Assembly (NCBI RefSeq): GCF_013204855.1 | Contig: NZ_JABMKZ010000019.1 | Coordinates: 1-64,000, forward strand | Reading direction: 5' to 3' | Origin: Paenibacillus alba | Lineage (GTDB): Bacteria > Bacillota > Bacilli > Paenibacillales > NBRC-103111 | Length of the DNA stretch: 64,000 nucleotides | Shown here: positions 8,309 through 16,222 of the stretch, one piece after another | How the letters are laid out: every line of letters starts with the position of its first letter | Position numbering within the stretch: the first letter of the stretch is position 1 | Made by a program: the position numbers and the translations under genes | The notes under the pieces: generated by a model | What the model was told of the DNA's origin: nothing | Seen by the model: the letters and a program-made list of their open reading frames with translations, nothing else | Databases searched by the model: none

Positions 8309-9019
8309 TTACCCCTTTGCTACATTTGCCGTAATATAAGTAAACGCTATAAGTAAGGTTCGGCATGCCATATCAAATCCCTGCTGAAGATCAGCAACGT
8401 TGGAATGGACATTTTCAACATGAATCCGATCTCCGGGATACGGCTCTTTTTGCATAAGATCATCGAGCATCTCCGCATTTATATAGTGAATTTCCATATT
8501 GCGTTGATTGCGAAGGCGATCCATCGCGGCTTTGTGATCCATTTTGAGATTGTACAACTGAACTTCCAAGGAGCCGTGAATATGTTTCTCATGCATCCGG
8601 CGCAGCACCGTAAAATACGAAAAGCGTGATTTCAATGTCTCTGTTTTCAGTTCAAAGAGATCATTCATAAACGTACCCAATTTATCTAAAATGGAAAACA
8701 AACGAATGAACGCATTTTTATAAAAGTAAACGAAACGATGGTAGGCTTCGATCTCGGATGGTTCCATTTCTTCCAAAAATGCTTTATGAATAAGCTCCGC
8801 GTATTTCTCGCAGCAATATTTGCTCTGCTCCAGCTCATCCAAAGCATCAATAAATCCTTTGCTCCAGATCGCCTGCCTGTGATACTTCGGATAATCCGCG
8901 GCTAAGTGGTTGCTCTCCTTGGATTCCAGCAATTCCATATAAGCTCTAACCGCATTGCCGGCTTCCAAAAGAAGTCCGCTATCGATTCGTTTTGGCTCGT
9001 TGAACAAGATTCGCAGCAC
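8309..9019 (-). CDS. HEPN-like protein, possibly the Cthe_2314 group
   Basis: A 236-residue, almost entirely helical protein. Near the C-terminus R173-NMEI-H178 fits the R-x4-6-H signature of HEPN domains, followed by another helix, and the overall look recalls the Cthe_2314-type HEPN family. Many HEPN proteins are RNases or nucleotide-transferase partners; no partner of that type is adjacent here. The GTG start has AAAGGGGG upstream. It lies between the EamA transporter (42 bases upstream) and the SDR gene. Family call is tentative; the helical character and operon position are seen directly. Confidence 0.5.
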   Translation of the reverse strand: MLRILFNEPKRIDSGLLLEAGNAVRAYMELLESKESNHLAADYPKYHRQAIWSKGFIDALDELEQSKYCCEKYAELIHKAFLEEMEPSEIEAYHRFVYFYKNAFIRLFSILDKLGTFMNDLFELKTETLKSRFSYFTVLRRMHEKHIHGSLEVQLYNLKMDHKAAMDRLRNQRNMEIHYINAEMLDDLMQKEPYPGDRIHVENVHSNVADLQQGFDMACRTLLIAFTYITANVAKG

Positions 9020-9061
9020 GTAAGCACCCCCTTTTAGGATCTAGAGACATCGTTTGCTTGA

Positions 9062-10018
9062 TTACAGGTTCGTTGTCTGTTCGCTACGTTGATCGCGTTT
9101 AATAGTCTGAGTCCGATCCCGCTGTACCAGATACATCGCTGTCAACACACCGATACCGCCCAGACATTGAAATATGGAAATGGATTCGTATAGCAAAAAG
9201 TACCCGGCAATCGCGGCTGTCACGGGCAGCAAGTACCCATAGGCCGAAGCCTTGAAGGGGCCTAGCTTCGATAAACTCCAATTATGCAAAGAGAACCCGA
9301 CAGCTGTTGCCAGAATAGACGTATAGATGAGGCTGATCCAGCCTGTTGTTGAAATGGCGGAGAAATAAGCAGCGTCTGCGCGCATCAATACGAAAGGAAG
9401 CAAGGATAGAGCACCTGCTGTCATTTCGAAAGAAATCAACAGCGGCAAAGGATATTTCAAGACCAGACGATTCATCCCAATCAAATAAATGGCCCCCATG
9501 ACACTTCTCATCAATAGTAAAATGTCACCCCGGAGTGTTTCTCCCCCCAGATGAAAACCCTCTGCTCCGCCTGAAACGATGACAACCACGCTAAATAGGG
9601 CTAATGGTATGCCTACGCAGATACGCCAGGTTAATCTTACTTGACGGGCCAGTACAGCAATGAGCACCGTGATTACAGGCATGAAGCCTCTGCCCAAAAC
9701 AGCGCCATTCGCTGAGTTGGAGAACTGCAGCGCATATTGCAATAGAGCTTCCATGCCAACCGCATTAAGAACGCCTAGAGCACAGATAAGAAGGAGATCC
9801 TTGCCTGCGATCTGCATCTTCAGTGAGCGCGATCGATAATAGAAGTAAGTATAGACCCAGAGGATCGGAATCATACTTGCGAAGCGGAGCCCGTTGAACA
9901 CAAGGGAATCCCATTCTCTGCCTCCGATTTTCAAAGAAGCGAGATTAATCCCCCACAATAGATAGACGATGACAAATCCAGCATGCGGATAAAATGAGCG
10001 TAACCGTTCGCGACTCAT
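9062..10018 (-). CDS. EamA/DMT family transporter
   Basis: A 318-residue integral membrane protein with about ten hydrophobic segments in two repeated halves. It has the EamA look (VIVYLLWGINLASLK near the N-terminus, TSILATAVGFSLHNWSLSKLGP in the second half). It probably exports or imports a small metabolite across the cytoplasmic membrane; the substrate cannot be read from sequence. I chose the ATG at 10018 because it overlaps the UbiD stop as ATGA, a classic translational coupling; an upstream in-frame ATG at 10036 lacks a ribosome binding site. Confidence 0.85.
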   Translation of the reverse strand: MSRERLRSFYPHAGFVIVYLLWGINLASLKIGGREWDSLVFNGLRFASMIPILWVYTYFYYRSRSLKMQIAGKDLLLICALGVLNAVGMEALLQYALQFSNSANGAVLGRGFMPVITVLIAVLARQVRLTWRICVGIPLALFSVVVIVSGGAEGFHLGGETLRGDILLLMRSVMGAIYLIGMNRLVLKYPLPLLISFEMTAGALSLLPFVLMRADAAYFSAISTTGWISLIYTSILATAVGFSLHNWSLSKLGPFKASAYGYLLPVTAAIAGYFLLYESISIFQCLGGIGVLTAMYLVQRDRTQTIKRDQRSEQTTNL

Positions 10019-11766
10019 ACGAAATATTCTTCCCATCTGCGGTCGACAAGCTCCACAATGTCTTCCCGCGGGAACAGCTCATCCGGGTATCCGGGCTTCA
10101 TGCGAGCGTCAATGACGATTGGCAATTCGTAGGCGATGTGATGACGATTCACACTAGACTGCGCATACATGTCGCTGGCAGGATTAAAGCGTGTGAACAC
10201 CGTCCACAAGAATTTGGTTTGGTCTTTGGCAACGCCGCTGGCATCATCGACGAGTATGACCAGCGGCCATTCGGTGAGCCGGCTTGCCGCATTCGCCAGC
10301 AAGCGCTGAGGCAGTTCCGGCTCCGCCGCGTAGGACGCGCCTGAGACGAGCAGACAGCCGCCGCAATAGACGGCGATGTCTTCGATTTCAGGCAGCTCTC
10401 CCGCGGCGTAGGCTCTTGGCAGCTCGCGCACAGGGTCCCCTGTGCCGAGAAGCACAGCTTTGCTGCCGTGATTGAGCTGGCCGCCTGTATAATCAAGCGT
10501 ATCCTGCGATGTTTTGTTGAAAATGAACAAATCACAGCCTGGGTTGAATCGTTCGAGCACTGTTTCCAGCAGCTCGCTGAAGTTGGCCAAGATCGTCGGC
10601 TTGTCTGTAACGATCAGGAATTTGGTGAGCGACAGCTGACCCTCACCCAAGATCCGGAATGCCGTGCCCAGCGCCTCACGGCTGTAGCTCTCGCGGATGA
10701 CGGCAGCGGCTAACGGGTGGAACCCAGTCTCCGCGTACGTCCACAGGCTTTGGACCCCGGGCATCGCCACCGGAAAAGCGGGCTCAAGCAGTCTTTGCAA
10801 GAATTCGCCAAGGAAGTAATCCTCTTGGCGCGGTTTGCCGACGATCGTCGCCGGATAGATCGCGTCTCTGCGGTGCCATACATGATTCACCTTGAAAATG
10901 GGGAAATCATGGACGAGCGAGTAGTGCCCGAAATGAGCGCCAGCCCTTCTTGTATGCGGCGGAACGACGCCGCACAGCGCGAACTCCGCCTCGGCGACGA
11001 GGCGGTGCCCCCCATGGGGATTCTCTACCATGGGGAGCTTCTGCCCGAGAATGAGCGAAGCAAGCATCAGCTCGGGCAAGTGCTCGGGCACCGGCGCAAT
11101 CGCCGAGGCAATGAGCGCAGGCGGGCCGCCCAGGAACACGGTGACGGGCAGCGGCTTCTGCCGCTTCTCGGCTTCGTGGTAGTGGAAGCCGCCGCCTTTA
11201 TGTATTTGCCAGTGCATCCCGGTCGTGAAGTCATCATACACCTGCATGCGATACATGCCCAGGTTATGATGACCGCCGTCCGGATGCTCGGTGTAGACAA
11301 GCGGCAGCGTGACGAACGGGCCGCCGTCTTCTTGCCAGCTCGTTAGGTGCGGCAGTCCGGCGAGCGGGTTGTCCCGTTTAAAGCCGCCGAGAATCGGCGC
11401 TTGGTTAGGCTGTACTTTCTTCGTGCCGACCTTAAGAAGGTCCATGATCAAGGCTCTCTCGCCCCAGAGTGCTTGCGGGGTAGGCGGCAGCAATGTGCTT
11501 GTTGCATTGATAACCGCTTTCATGAATTGCTCTGGCTTCGGACCAAATGCAAGATCGACCCGTCGAGTCGTTCCGAAGAGGTTCGAAACGACAGGGAAGG
11601 AGCTACCCTTGACGTTCGTGAACAGCAACGCTGGACCTTGCTCGTCAATGACGCGACGATGAATTTCCGCGAGCTCCAGATTCGGATCGACGGCAGCCGA
11701 TATTTCGATCACTTCATTTTCGCGGCGCAAAATATCCAGAAATGCACGTAAATTCGTTGGTGTCAC
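10015..11766 (-). CDS. UbiD family decarboxylase, probable menaquinone step
   Basis: A 583-residue protein with the UbiD pattern: LRAFLDILRRENEVIEIS at the start, HRRVIDEQGPALLFTNVKGS, PVVSNLFGT, GMHWQIHKGGGFHY and IYPATIVGKPRQED. UbiD enzymes decarboxylate aromatic acids with prenylated FMN; in the futalosine pathway a UbiD relative acts on the prenylated naphthoate intermediate. With mqnE 4 kb away that role is likely but inferred. The conserved EGPFGDH segment reads TRRAGAHFG here, losing acidic residues that are usually present. The GTG at 11766 has AAAGGGGG eight bases upstream; the longer frame from 11865 is low-complexity and rejected. It heads the ubiD-eamA-HEPN-SDR unit. Confidence 0.85.
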   Translation of the reverse strand: MTPTNLRAFLDILRRENEVIEISAAVDPNLELAEIHRRVIDEQGPALLFTNVKGSSFPVVSNLFGTTRRVDLAFGPKPEQFMKAVINATSTLLPPTPQALWGERALIMDLLKVGTKKVQPNQAPILGGFKRDNPLAGLPHLTSWQEDGGPFVTLPLVYTEHPDGGHHNLGMYRMQVYDDFTTGMHWQIHKGGGFHYHEAEKRQKPLPVTVFLGGPPALIASAIAPVPEHLPELMLASLILGQKLPMVENPHGGHRLVAEAEFALCGVVPPHTRRAGAHFGHYSLVHDFPIFKVNHVWHRRDAIYPATIVGKPRQEDYFLGEFLQRLLEPAFPVAMPGVQSLWTYAETGFHPLAAAVIRESYSREALGTAFRILGEGQLSLTKFLIVTDKPTILANFSELLETVLERFNPGCDLFIFNKTSQDTLDYTGGQLNHGSKAVLLGTGDPVRELPRAYAAGELPEIEDIAVYCGGCLLVSGASYAAEPELPQRLLANAASRLTEWPLVILVDDASGVAKDQTKFLWTVFTRFNPASDMYAQSSVNRHHIAYELPIVIDARMKPGYPDELFPREDIVELVDRRWEEYFV

Positions 11767-11833
11767 GTATGTTCCCCCTTTAATCATTGAAATAAAAAGA
11801 AAGGAAAAAGAAAAATAAAAGGAAAAGGAAATA

Positions 11834-11850
11834 GCCTTCCTTAAGAAGGC
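11834..11850. terminator. Short GCCTTC palindrome, possible ctaA terminator
   Basis: A compact inverted repeat (GCCTTC/GAAGGC) is followed on the minus strand by a pyrimidine-rich tract rather than a pure T-run. It lies between ctaA and the UbiD gene and could partly terminate ctaA. Weak evidence. Confidence 0.35.
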
Positions 11851-11910
11851 CTCCTTTTCCACCAAAGCACCTTGCCGCGCCGTGCTTCCAAGGAGCCCGC
11901 CCGTCAGGCA

Positions 11911-12810
11911 TTAAGCTTTGCGGTCATATAAAGTTAGTACGCATAGATAGCATAAGAATCCAAACATGCAAGCCACGATAACCGCATGCACCATCCCGGC
12001 AAACAAATAACCAACTTCATTGCCCATGGACCACGTGACAACCGCTCCGCTGAGCACTTGCAGCGATACCAGGATCAACGACCATTTGCTGCCAAAACGC
12101 AGCTTGTCTGAATTTTGATAATAACGCTTTGCTTGCAAGTAAAGGAACAGAATACAAATAAATAACAGTAAAGCCGCTATGCGGTGGGTAAAAACAATAC
12201 CTGTAGCGCCGCTAAGCTCCGGAATAACCTCGCCGTTGCATAAGGGCCAGCCCGAACAGCCTCCCGATGAAACGGTGTGACGCACAAATGCGCCGAGATA
12301 TACGACAACATAGCTGTAGACTGTCGTAATCCATACAAGAGCTTTGAAGCCGCTGTGGATGCTCGTATCTCTCTTGAATTGTCCCCACGAAGTAAATACA
12401 AGCGCTAGGAGTAAGGAAAACGCAAAAGCCAATAAAGACAGTCCAAAATGAAGCGCCAGCACCAGAGAAGACTGCGGCCAGACGACAGCCATGGCGCCCA
12501 TTGCTGCTTGAATCAGTGTCATTAATACCGTAGCTGAAATAAAAAACTTGGCATCATTACGTTTCACATATCGAAAAACAAGAATGAATGTAGCAACCAA
12601 AATTAAGGTCACGATGCCTACAACCAAGCGATGGCTGTATTCAATAAGCGATGAAATTGTATGTGCCGGAACGAATTGCCCATGACACAGCGGCCACTCG
12701 TCTCCGCAGCCTCTGCCTGCGTCTGCCTTTGTTACCAAGGCGCCCATAGCAAGAATAAGAAACATGCCGATGGCGGAAAGATTGGCTAATCTTTGAATCA
12801 GTTTTTGCAT
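11911..12810 (-). CDS. ctaA: Heme A synthase CtaA
   Basis: A 299-residue, eight-TM protein. C35 and C42 in GCGDEWPLC sit at exactly the positions of the disulfide pair of Bacillus CtaA, and a second pair appears in GGCSGWPLC. Heme-ligand histidines are visible in EYSHR, LALHFG, FTHRIA and MVHAV. It oxidises heme O to heme A for cytochrome aa3-type oxidase, using heme O made by CtaB (40571-41548 in this window). The start at 12810 has AGGTG seven bases upstream; the frame is open to 12933 but the added residues are not membrane-like. It is divergent from the general stress gene. Confidence 0.95.
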   Translation of the reverse strand: MQKLIQRLANLSAIGMFLILAMGALVTKADAGRGCGDEWPLCHGQFVPAHTISSLIEYSHRLVVGIVTLILVATFILVFRYVKRNDAKFFISATVLMTLIQAAMGAMAVVWPQSSLVLALHFGLSLLAFAFSLLLALVFTSWGQFKRDTSIHSGFKALVWITTVYSYVVVYLGAFVRHTVSSGGCSGWPLCNGEVIPELSGATGIVFTHRIAALLLFICILFLYLQAKRYYQNSDKLRFGSKWSLILVSLQVLSGAVVTWSMGNEVGYLFAGMVHAVIVACMFGFLCYLCVLTLYDRKA

Positions 12811-12969
12811 GATTGCACCTACTTTTATGTCGTGACTTCTGTTCATCATGTCGAATAGTGGAGTTCCTATTTCAATTATAGCTTTAAAAACTTGGCAAAT
12901 CCATTCGCAATTGTTACAAAGCTCTGAAACCAAGCCAAACGCGGCTCAGATGTTCATCATCTATTCAAT

Positions 12970-12994
12970 GTTTCAACTTTGGGGACAAGGGTAA
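12970..12994 (+). promoter_or_regulatory. Sigma-B-type promoter
   Basis: GTTTCA (12970-12975) and GGGTAA (12989-12994) are separated by 13 bases, close to the sigma-B consensus GTTTAA-N12-14-GGGTAT. It lies about 70 bases upstream of a general stress protein gene, which makes the assignment credible. Confidence 0.65.
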
Positions 12995-13064
12995 GTAGAA
13001 GTTGAGCGCGAAAATAAGGGATTGCGACTAGTCCCCGCCAAAACGATCACAGGAGGTTTTATCT

Positions 13065-13586
13065 ATGAGTAAACACATTATCGGTGTCTTTCATTCAGAA
13101 ACAGAAGCCATACAGGTGATTAACAGACTCAAAGATGAAGGCTACAGTTCCGATGATATCTCAGTAATCGGCAGAAATAACGAGGGTTTAAATCAAATTG
13201 AGGATGCAACGGAAACCAAAGCGGAAGAAGGTCTTGCAACTGGTGCCGCTTCAGGTGGTGTGCTTGGCGGCGTTACCGGATTACTCGCAAGCATCGGCGC
13301 ACTCGCCATTCCGGGCATAGGTCCTCTTATTGCCGCTGGACCTATTGTAGCTACTTTGACCGGAGCCGCAATTGGTGCTAGTGCAGGCGGACTTGTCGGC
13401 AGTCTAATCGGATTGGGGATTCCCGAAAAAGAGGCTGCCACGTATGAGGCTTATGTCAAGGATGGCAAAATTCTCGTTCTCGTCGAATCGGACGCAGTCC
13501 GAGATCCCAGAGCGTACGAGACGTTTCGCAATCATCAATCCCTGAATGCTGATACTTACAGTCCAGAGTATGGCTATAGATCATAA
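13065..13586 (+). CDS. General stress protein, YflT/GSP17M-like
   Basis: A 173-residue protein. Residues 1-40 (HIIGVFHSETEAIQVINRLKDEGYSSDDISVI) form the heat-induced stress protein YflT domain. Residues about 60-125 are a long Gly/Ala-rich hydrophobic segment resembling glycine-zipper membrane-inserting regions. A short charged region and a tail rich in Tyr and Ser follow. Relatives are induced by general stress in Bacillus, and the sigma-B-like promoter upstream agrees. Molecular function is unknown. AGGAGGT precedes the ATG. Downstream lies an unusual 112-bp repeat array. Confidence 0.8.
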   Translation: MSKHIIGVFHSETEAIQVINRLKDEGYSSDDISVIGRNNEGLNQIEDATETKAEEGLATGAASGGVLGGVTGLLASIGALAIPGIGPLIAAGPIVATLTGAAIGASAGGLVGSLIGLGIPEKEAATYEAYVKDGKILVLVESDAVRDPRAYETFRNHQSLNADTYSPEYGYRS

Positions 13587-13616
13587 GAATATGCGTGCAG
13601 GGAAAAGTTGAGGGGA

Positions 13617-14010
13617 GACAGCCTTTTTGGGCAGGCTCAAGCAGCACTCGCTGCTTTCCCACCGCTGAGACGGCGTTTTCGGCCGGCTCAGCCTTCTTCT
13701 CTTGTCTTTTCCCTGCTTTTGGCGCCTGAGACTGCCTTTTTGGCAGGCTCAAGCAGCACTTGTTGCTTTCCCGCCGCCGAGACGGCGTTTTCGGCTGGCT
13801 CAGCCTTCTTCTCTTGCCTTTTCCCTGCTTTTGGTGCCTGAGACTGCCTTTTTGGCAGGCTCAAGCAGCACTTGCTGCTTTCCCATCGCTGAGACGGCGC
13901 TTTCGGCCGGCTCAGCCTTCTTCTCTTGCCTTTTCCCTGCTTTTGGCACTCGAGAAAGCCTTTACTGCCGGCTCACCCAACACTCGTTGCCTTGCCGCCG
14001 CCGCGAAGCC
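13617..14010 (+). repeat. 112-bp tandem repeat array with conserved hairpins
   Basis: Three near-identical copies of 112-113 bp (starting at 13617, 13730, 13842) and a degenerate partial copy (from 13954) lie between the stress gene and a bidirectional terminator. The period is not a multiple of three, so a repetitive protein is unlikely. Each unit contains two small hairpins: GCAGC/GCTGC around the AAGCAGCA element, and CGCCG-AGA-CGGCG. Copies differ at paired positions so that pairing survives in the plus-strand RNA: one stem pair is G-C, G-U and A-U in different copies. This suggests a structured RNA or an untranslated 3' extension of the stress mRNA. Confidence 0.75.
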
Positions 14011-14024
14011 GCAGCTCACAAAAC

Positions 14025-14088
14025 AAAAAATCTCTCTTACCAACAATCAGGCCAGAGCCCATTGTACAGATAAGAGAGATTTTTTTTA
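14025..14088. terminator. Bidirectional terminator
   Basis: Perfect 15-bp arms (14025-14039 and 14071-14085) are flanked by A-runs on the left and T-runs on the right, so it works for the plus-strand stress-gene/repeat transcript and for the minus-strand thioredoxin gene. Confidence 0.85.
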
Positions 14089-14095
14089 TTGCCTT

Positions 14096-14440
14096 TTAAG
14101 AAGGCAAGGCACCGGAAACTTCAATTGCGCGATCAAGAAACTGCTCAATTTCTTCGCGTGTTTTGCGCAGCTTGTTGACGAAGCGAACGAGTTCTTTGCC
14201 TTCACGGAAAGCAATAAAGCTTGGAATGCCAAGGATGTTCAGCTGCTCACATAGATCCGGGACTTCATCGCGGTCCAGCTCAATAAAGGTGATGCGTCCT
14301 TCATAAGCTTGCTCGACTGCTGGCATGAAGGGATCGATATAGTGGCAGTCCTTGCACCAGGTTGTTTTGAAGATGGCGACGGTTAACGTGGACTGCGAGA
14401 TTTGTTTTTGAAATGTTTGTTCATTGGAAACTTTCAACAT
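14096..14440 (-). CDS. Thioredoxin family protein with WCKDC active site
   Basis: A 114-residue thioredoxin-fold protein. The redox pair is C29-K-D-C32 (TWCKDC) rather than the classical WCGPC. The cis-proline segment GIPSF is present, as is the central strand ITFIELDRDEVPDL. It probably reduces or holds thiols in the cytoplasm; the altered dipeptide between the cysteines implies a different redox potential (inference). I chose the ATG at 14440, with AGGTG seven bases upstream; the frame extends to 14473. It shares a bidirectional terminator with the repeat array. Confidence 0.85.
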   Translation of the reverse strand: MLKVSNEQTFQKQISQSTLTVAIFKTTWCKDCHYIDPFMPAVEQAYEGRITFIELDRDEVPDLCEQLNILGIPSFIAFREGKELVRFVNKLRKTREEIEQFLDRAIEVSGALPS

Positions 14441-14611
14441 AGCGGACACCTCACTGCTTAGGAATTTATTCACTTATAGCATGCCCCGAAAGCTGTGTCA
14501 AGTTCATGGGGAGCCGTCTATTTTCCTCTTATCAGTATTTACATTTAAAGTAAAAAGTGATATCATTTAAATATCAAAACAATATGTTAAATGAGAAAGG
14601 GTGCTGCCCGC

Positions 14612-15451
14612 ATGAAAGAAACAAGCGCTTGGTCAATTAATGGATTTCTTGGATTATTATTATTTGTAATCGGTGCTGGAGCTGGAGTTCTGCTTCTTAC
14701 GCAACAATATGTTGTTTCCGGGATTATTCTCATTGTGCTTGGAATTATTTTTGTTTCGAACATTACTGCCGTGCAGCCGAATGAAGCTTCTGTCATCAAT
14801 TTCTTCGGCAGTTACAAAGGGACCATTCGAAAAAGCGGACTTTGGTTAATTATCCCTTTTTCCACTCGGAAGAAAATTTCATTGCGTGTGCGCAATTTTA
14901 ACAGCGTGAAGCTGAAAGTGAATGATATTGAAGGCAATCCAATTGAAATTGCAGCTGTTGTTGTGTTTAAGGTTGTAGACACTTATAAAGCGCTCTTCGA
15001 TGTGGATAGCTATGAGAAGTTCGTGGAGATTCAAAGCGAAACCGCCCTTCGCCATGTCGCCAGCAAATATCCGTACGATCGCTTTGATAGTGACGGCTAC
15101 TCCCTAAGAGGCAATGCAGATGAAGTTGCCGCAGAGCTGAGTCTTGAGCTGCAGCATCGCCTTTCCGTTGCCGGTGTTGAGGTAATTGAATCGCGCCTTA
15201 CTCACCTTGCTTATTCGACGGAAATTGCCAGCGCCATGCTTCAGCGTCAGCAAGCTTCCGCCATTTTATCAGCTAGACAAACCATTGTTGACGGGGCCGT
15301 TGGAATGGTGCAGATGGCTATCGCGCGTTTGGAAGCTGAAGGTCTTCAATTAGATGAAGAAAGAAAAGCGGCCATGATTAACAATCTACTCGTTGCGATT
15401 GTATCGGACCGTTCAGCGAGCCCGGTCATTAATACCGGTACGCTGTATTAA
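14612..15451 (+). CDS. SPFH/band-7 domain protein
   Basis: A 279-residue protein. Two hydrophobic segments near residues 8-50 anchor it. An SPFH domain follows: AVQPNEASVINFFGSYKGTIRKSGL, VVVFKVVDTYKALFDVDSYEKFVEIQ and VEVIESRLTHLAYSTEIASAML, then a coiled-coil-like tail. SPFH proteins organise membrane microdomains or hold protease complexes. The ATG at 14612 has AAAGGG upstream; the frame also opens at 14591. A ribbon-helix-helix protein gene follows 11 bases downstream, so the two are a tight pair ending in one terminator. Confidence 0.85.
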   Translation: MKETSAWSINGFLGLLLFVIGAGAGVLLLTQQYVVSGIILIVLGIIFVSNITAVQPNEASVINFFGSYKGTIRKSGLWLIIPFSTRKKISLRVRNFNSVKLKVNDIEGNPIEIAAVVVFKVVDTYKALFDVDSYEKFVEIQSETALRHVASKYPYDRFDSDGYSLRGNADEVAAELSLELQHRLSVAGVEVIESRLTHLAYSTEIASAMLQRQQASAILSARQTIVDGAVGMVQMAIARLEAEGLQLDEERKAAMINNLLVAIVSDRSASPVINTGTLY

Positions 15452-15462
15452 CAGGACCCGTT

Positions 15463-15660
15463 ATGGCTCCTAAGAAAAACTTCGCACTCCGCCTCGATCC
15501 CAAGCTCTATGAAGCTTTGGAGCGTTGGGCGGAGGATGAGTTTCGCAGTGTAAACGGTCATATTGAATATGTTTTGCGCGAAGCGCTTCATCGTTCCGGG
15601 CGGCTGTTAAAACCAGGACTCGAACCACCACAACCCGATCCAGAGAAGTCACAGGATTAA
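15463..15660 (+). CDS. Arc-like ribbon-helix-helix protein
   Basis: A 65-residue protein. Residues 5-45 (KNFALRLDPKLYEALERWAEDEFRSVNGHIEYVLREALHRSG) follow the ribbon-helix-helix pattern: a short beta strand with alternating F-A-L-R-L, helix 1, a turn with SVNGH, and helix 2. The C-terminal 20 residues are proline-rich. Such proteins dimerise and bind DNA. Directly downstream of the SPFH gene and before a terminator, it could autoregulate the pair, but tight coupling without a DNA target in view leaves the role open. Confidence 0.75.
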   Translation: MAPKKNFALRLDPKLYEALERWAEDEFRSVNGHIEYVLREALHRSGRLLKPGLEPPQPDPEKSQD

Positions 15661-15670
15661 CATAACGTAC

Positions 15671-15718
15671 AAAAAACGCCTCCAAAACCACATCTAAAGT
15701 GGGAATGGAGGCGTTTTT
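15671..15718. terminator. Bidirectional terminator
   Basis: Perfect 13-bp arms (15672-15684 and 15706-15718) with flanking A- and T-runs end the SPFH/ribbon-helix-helix transcript. Confidence 0.88.
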
Positions 15719-15808
15719 CAGTGTGGGGAGGCGTTTCTAAGTTTGTAGGTTTCTAAGCTTCTGAATGAGGGTACTTAGACATATATCCAAAAAAAGGAGA
15801 GATGCAGC

Positions 15809-16183
15809 ATGCCAAAAACCACCTATTGGGTTAGCGTCGGCAGGCAAGAGATCGTTCCCGCTGGCGAAGCCGTTATCCGTGAGAACTATGAATTTGAAAT
15901 TCGCGCTGATGAGGCTGAACATCTCCAACTCCAAGAGCAATTTCAAGCGATGAAACTGGTTGATAAGCAATTGATAAATCGGGCCCGAACACCCTATGAA
16001 GCCTTCCCGGAAAAAGATCAAGATATGAAAAATCGCTCTTACGATGAACAGCTGAAGAATATTTATTTTCTCATCCACCGCTTAGGCACAAAGGAAACCA
16101 GGCAGCATATTGAAAGGATGAATTTGCGAGATCTGCCCCATTATCAGAATATCAACAGCAAACCTGAGCAAGTTAAGACCTAA
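15809..16183 (+). CDS. Conserved-looking hypothetical protein
   Basis: A 124-residue soluble protein not assigned to a family. It begins with a beta-rich stretch (TYWVSVGRQEIVPAGEAVIRENYEFEIRADEAEHLQLQ), followed by helical, charged segments with PYEAFPEKDQDMKNRSYDEQLKNIYFLIHRLGT. GGAGAG precedes the ATG at normal spacing and a perfect terminator begins right at the stop codon, so the gene is real and monocistronic. No catalytic motif is visible. Confidence 0.7.
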   Translation: MPKTTYWVSVGRQEIVPAGEAVIRENYEFEIRADEAEHLQLQEQFQAMKLVDKQLINRARTPYEAFPEKDQDMKNRSYDEQLKNIYFLIHRLGTKETRQHIERMNLRDLPHYQNINSKPEQVKT

Positions 16184-16210
16184 AAACAGGGGCCATGCGG
16201 CCCCTGTTTT
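16183..16210 (+). terminator. Rho-independent terminator
   Basis: A perfect 12-bp stem (16183-16194 with 16199-16210), tetraloop ATGC, and terminal T's lie immediately at the stop of the upstream gene. Confidence 0.9.
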
Positions 16211-16222
16211 CTTCAAGCTATT

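Noticed and set aside
10717-11346. 209-codon plus-strand ORF inside the UbiD gene
   Set aside because: Antisense shadow of a high-GC stretch of a well-supported UbiD-family gene; Arg-rich composition, no ribosome binding site.
12997-13012. Second apparent sigma-B-like pair (GTTGAG ... GGGATT) near 13000-13025
   Set aside because: Spacing of about 11 bases and weaker match than GTTTCA-N13-GGGTAA just upstream.
13617-14010. Possible CRISPR array
   Set aside because: Units are contiguous 112-bp copies without unique spacers and no cas genes are nearby.
13608-14254. Overlapping Phe/Ala-rich ORFs across the 112-bp repeats
   Set aside because: Repeat length is not a multiple of three, all three frames look alike and no ribosome binding site is present; variation preserves base pairing rather than codons.
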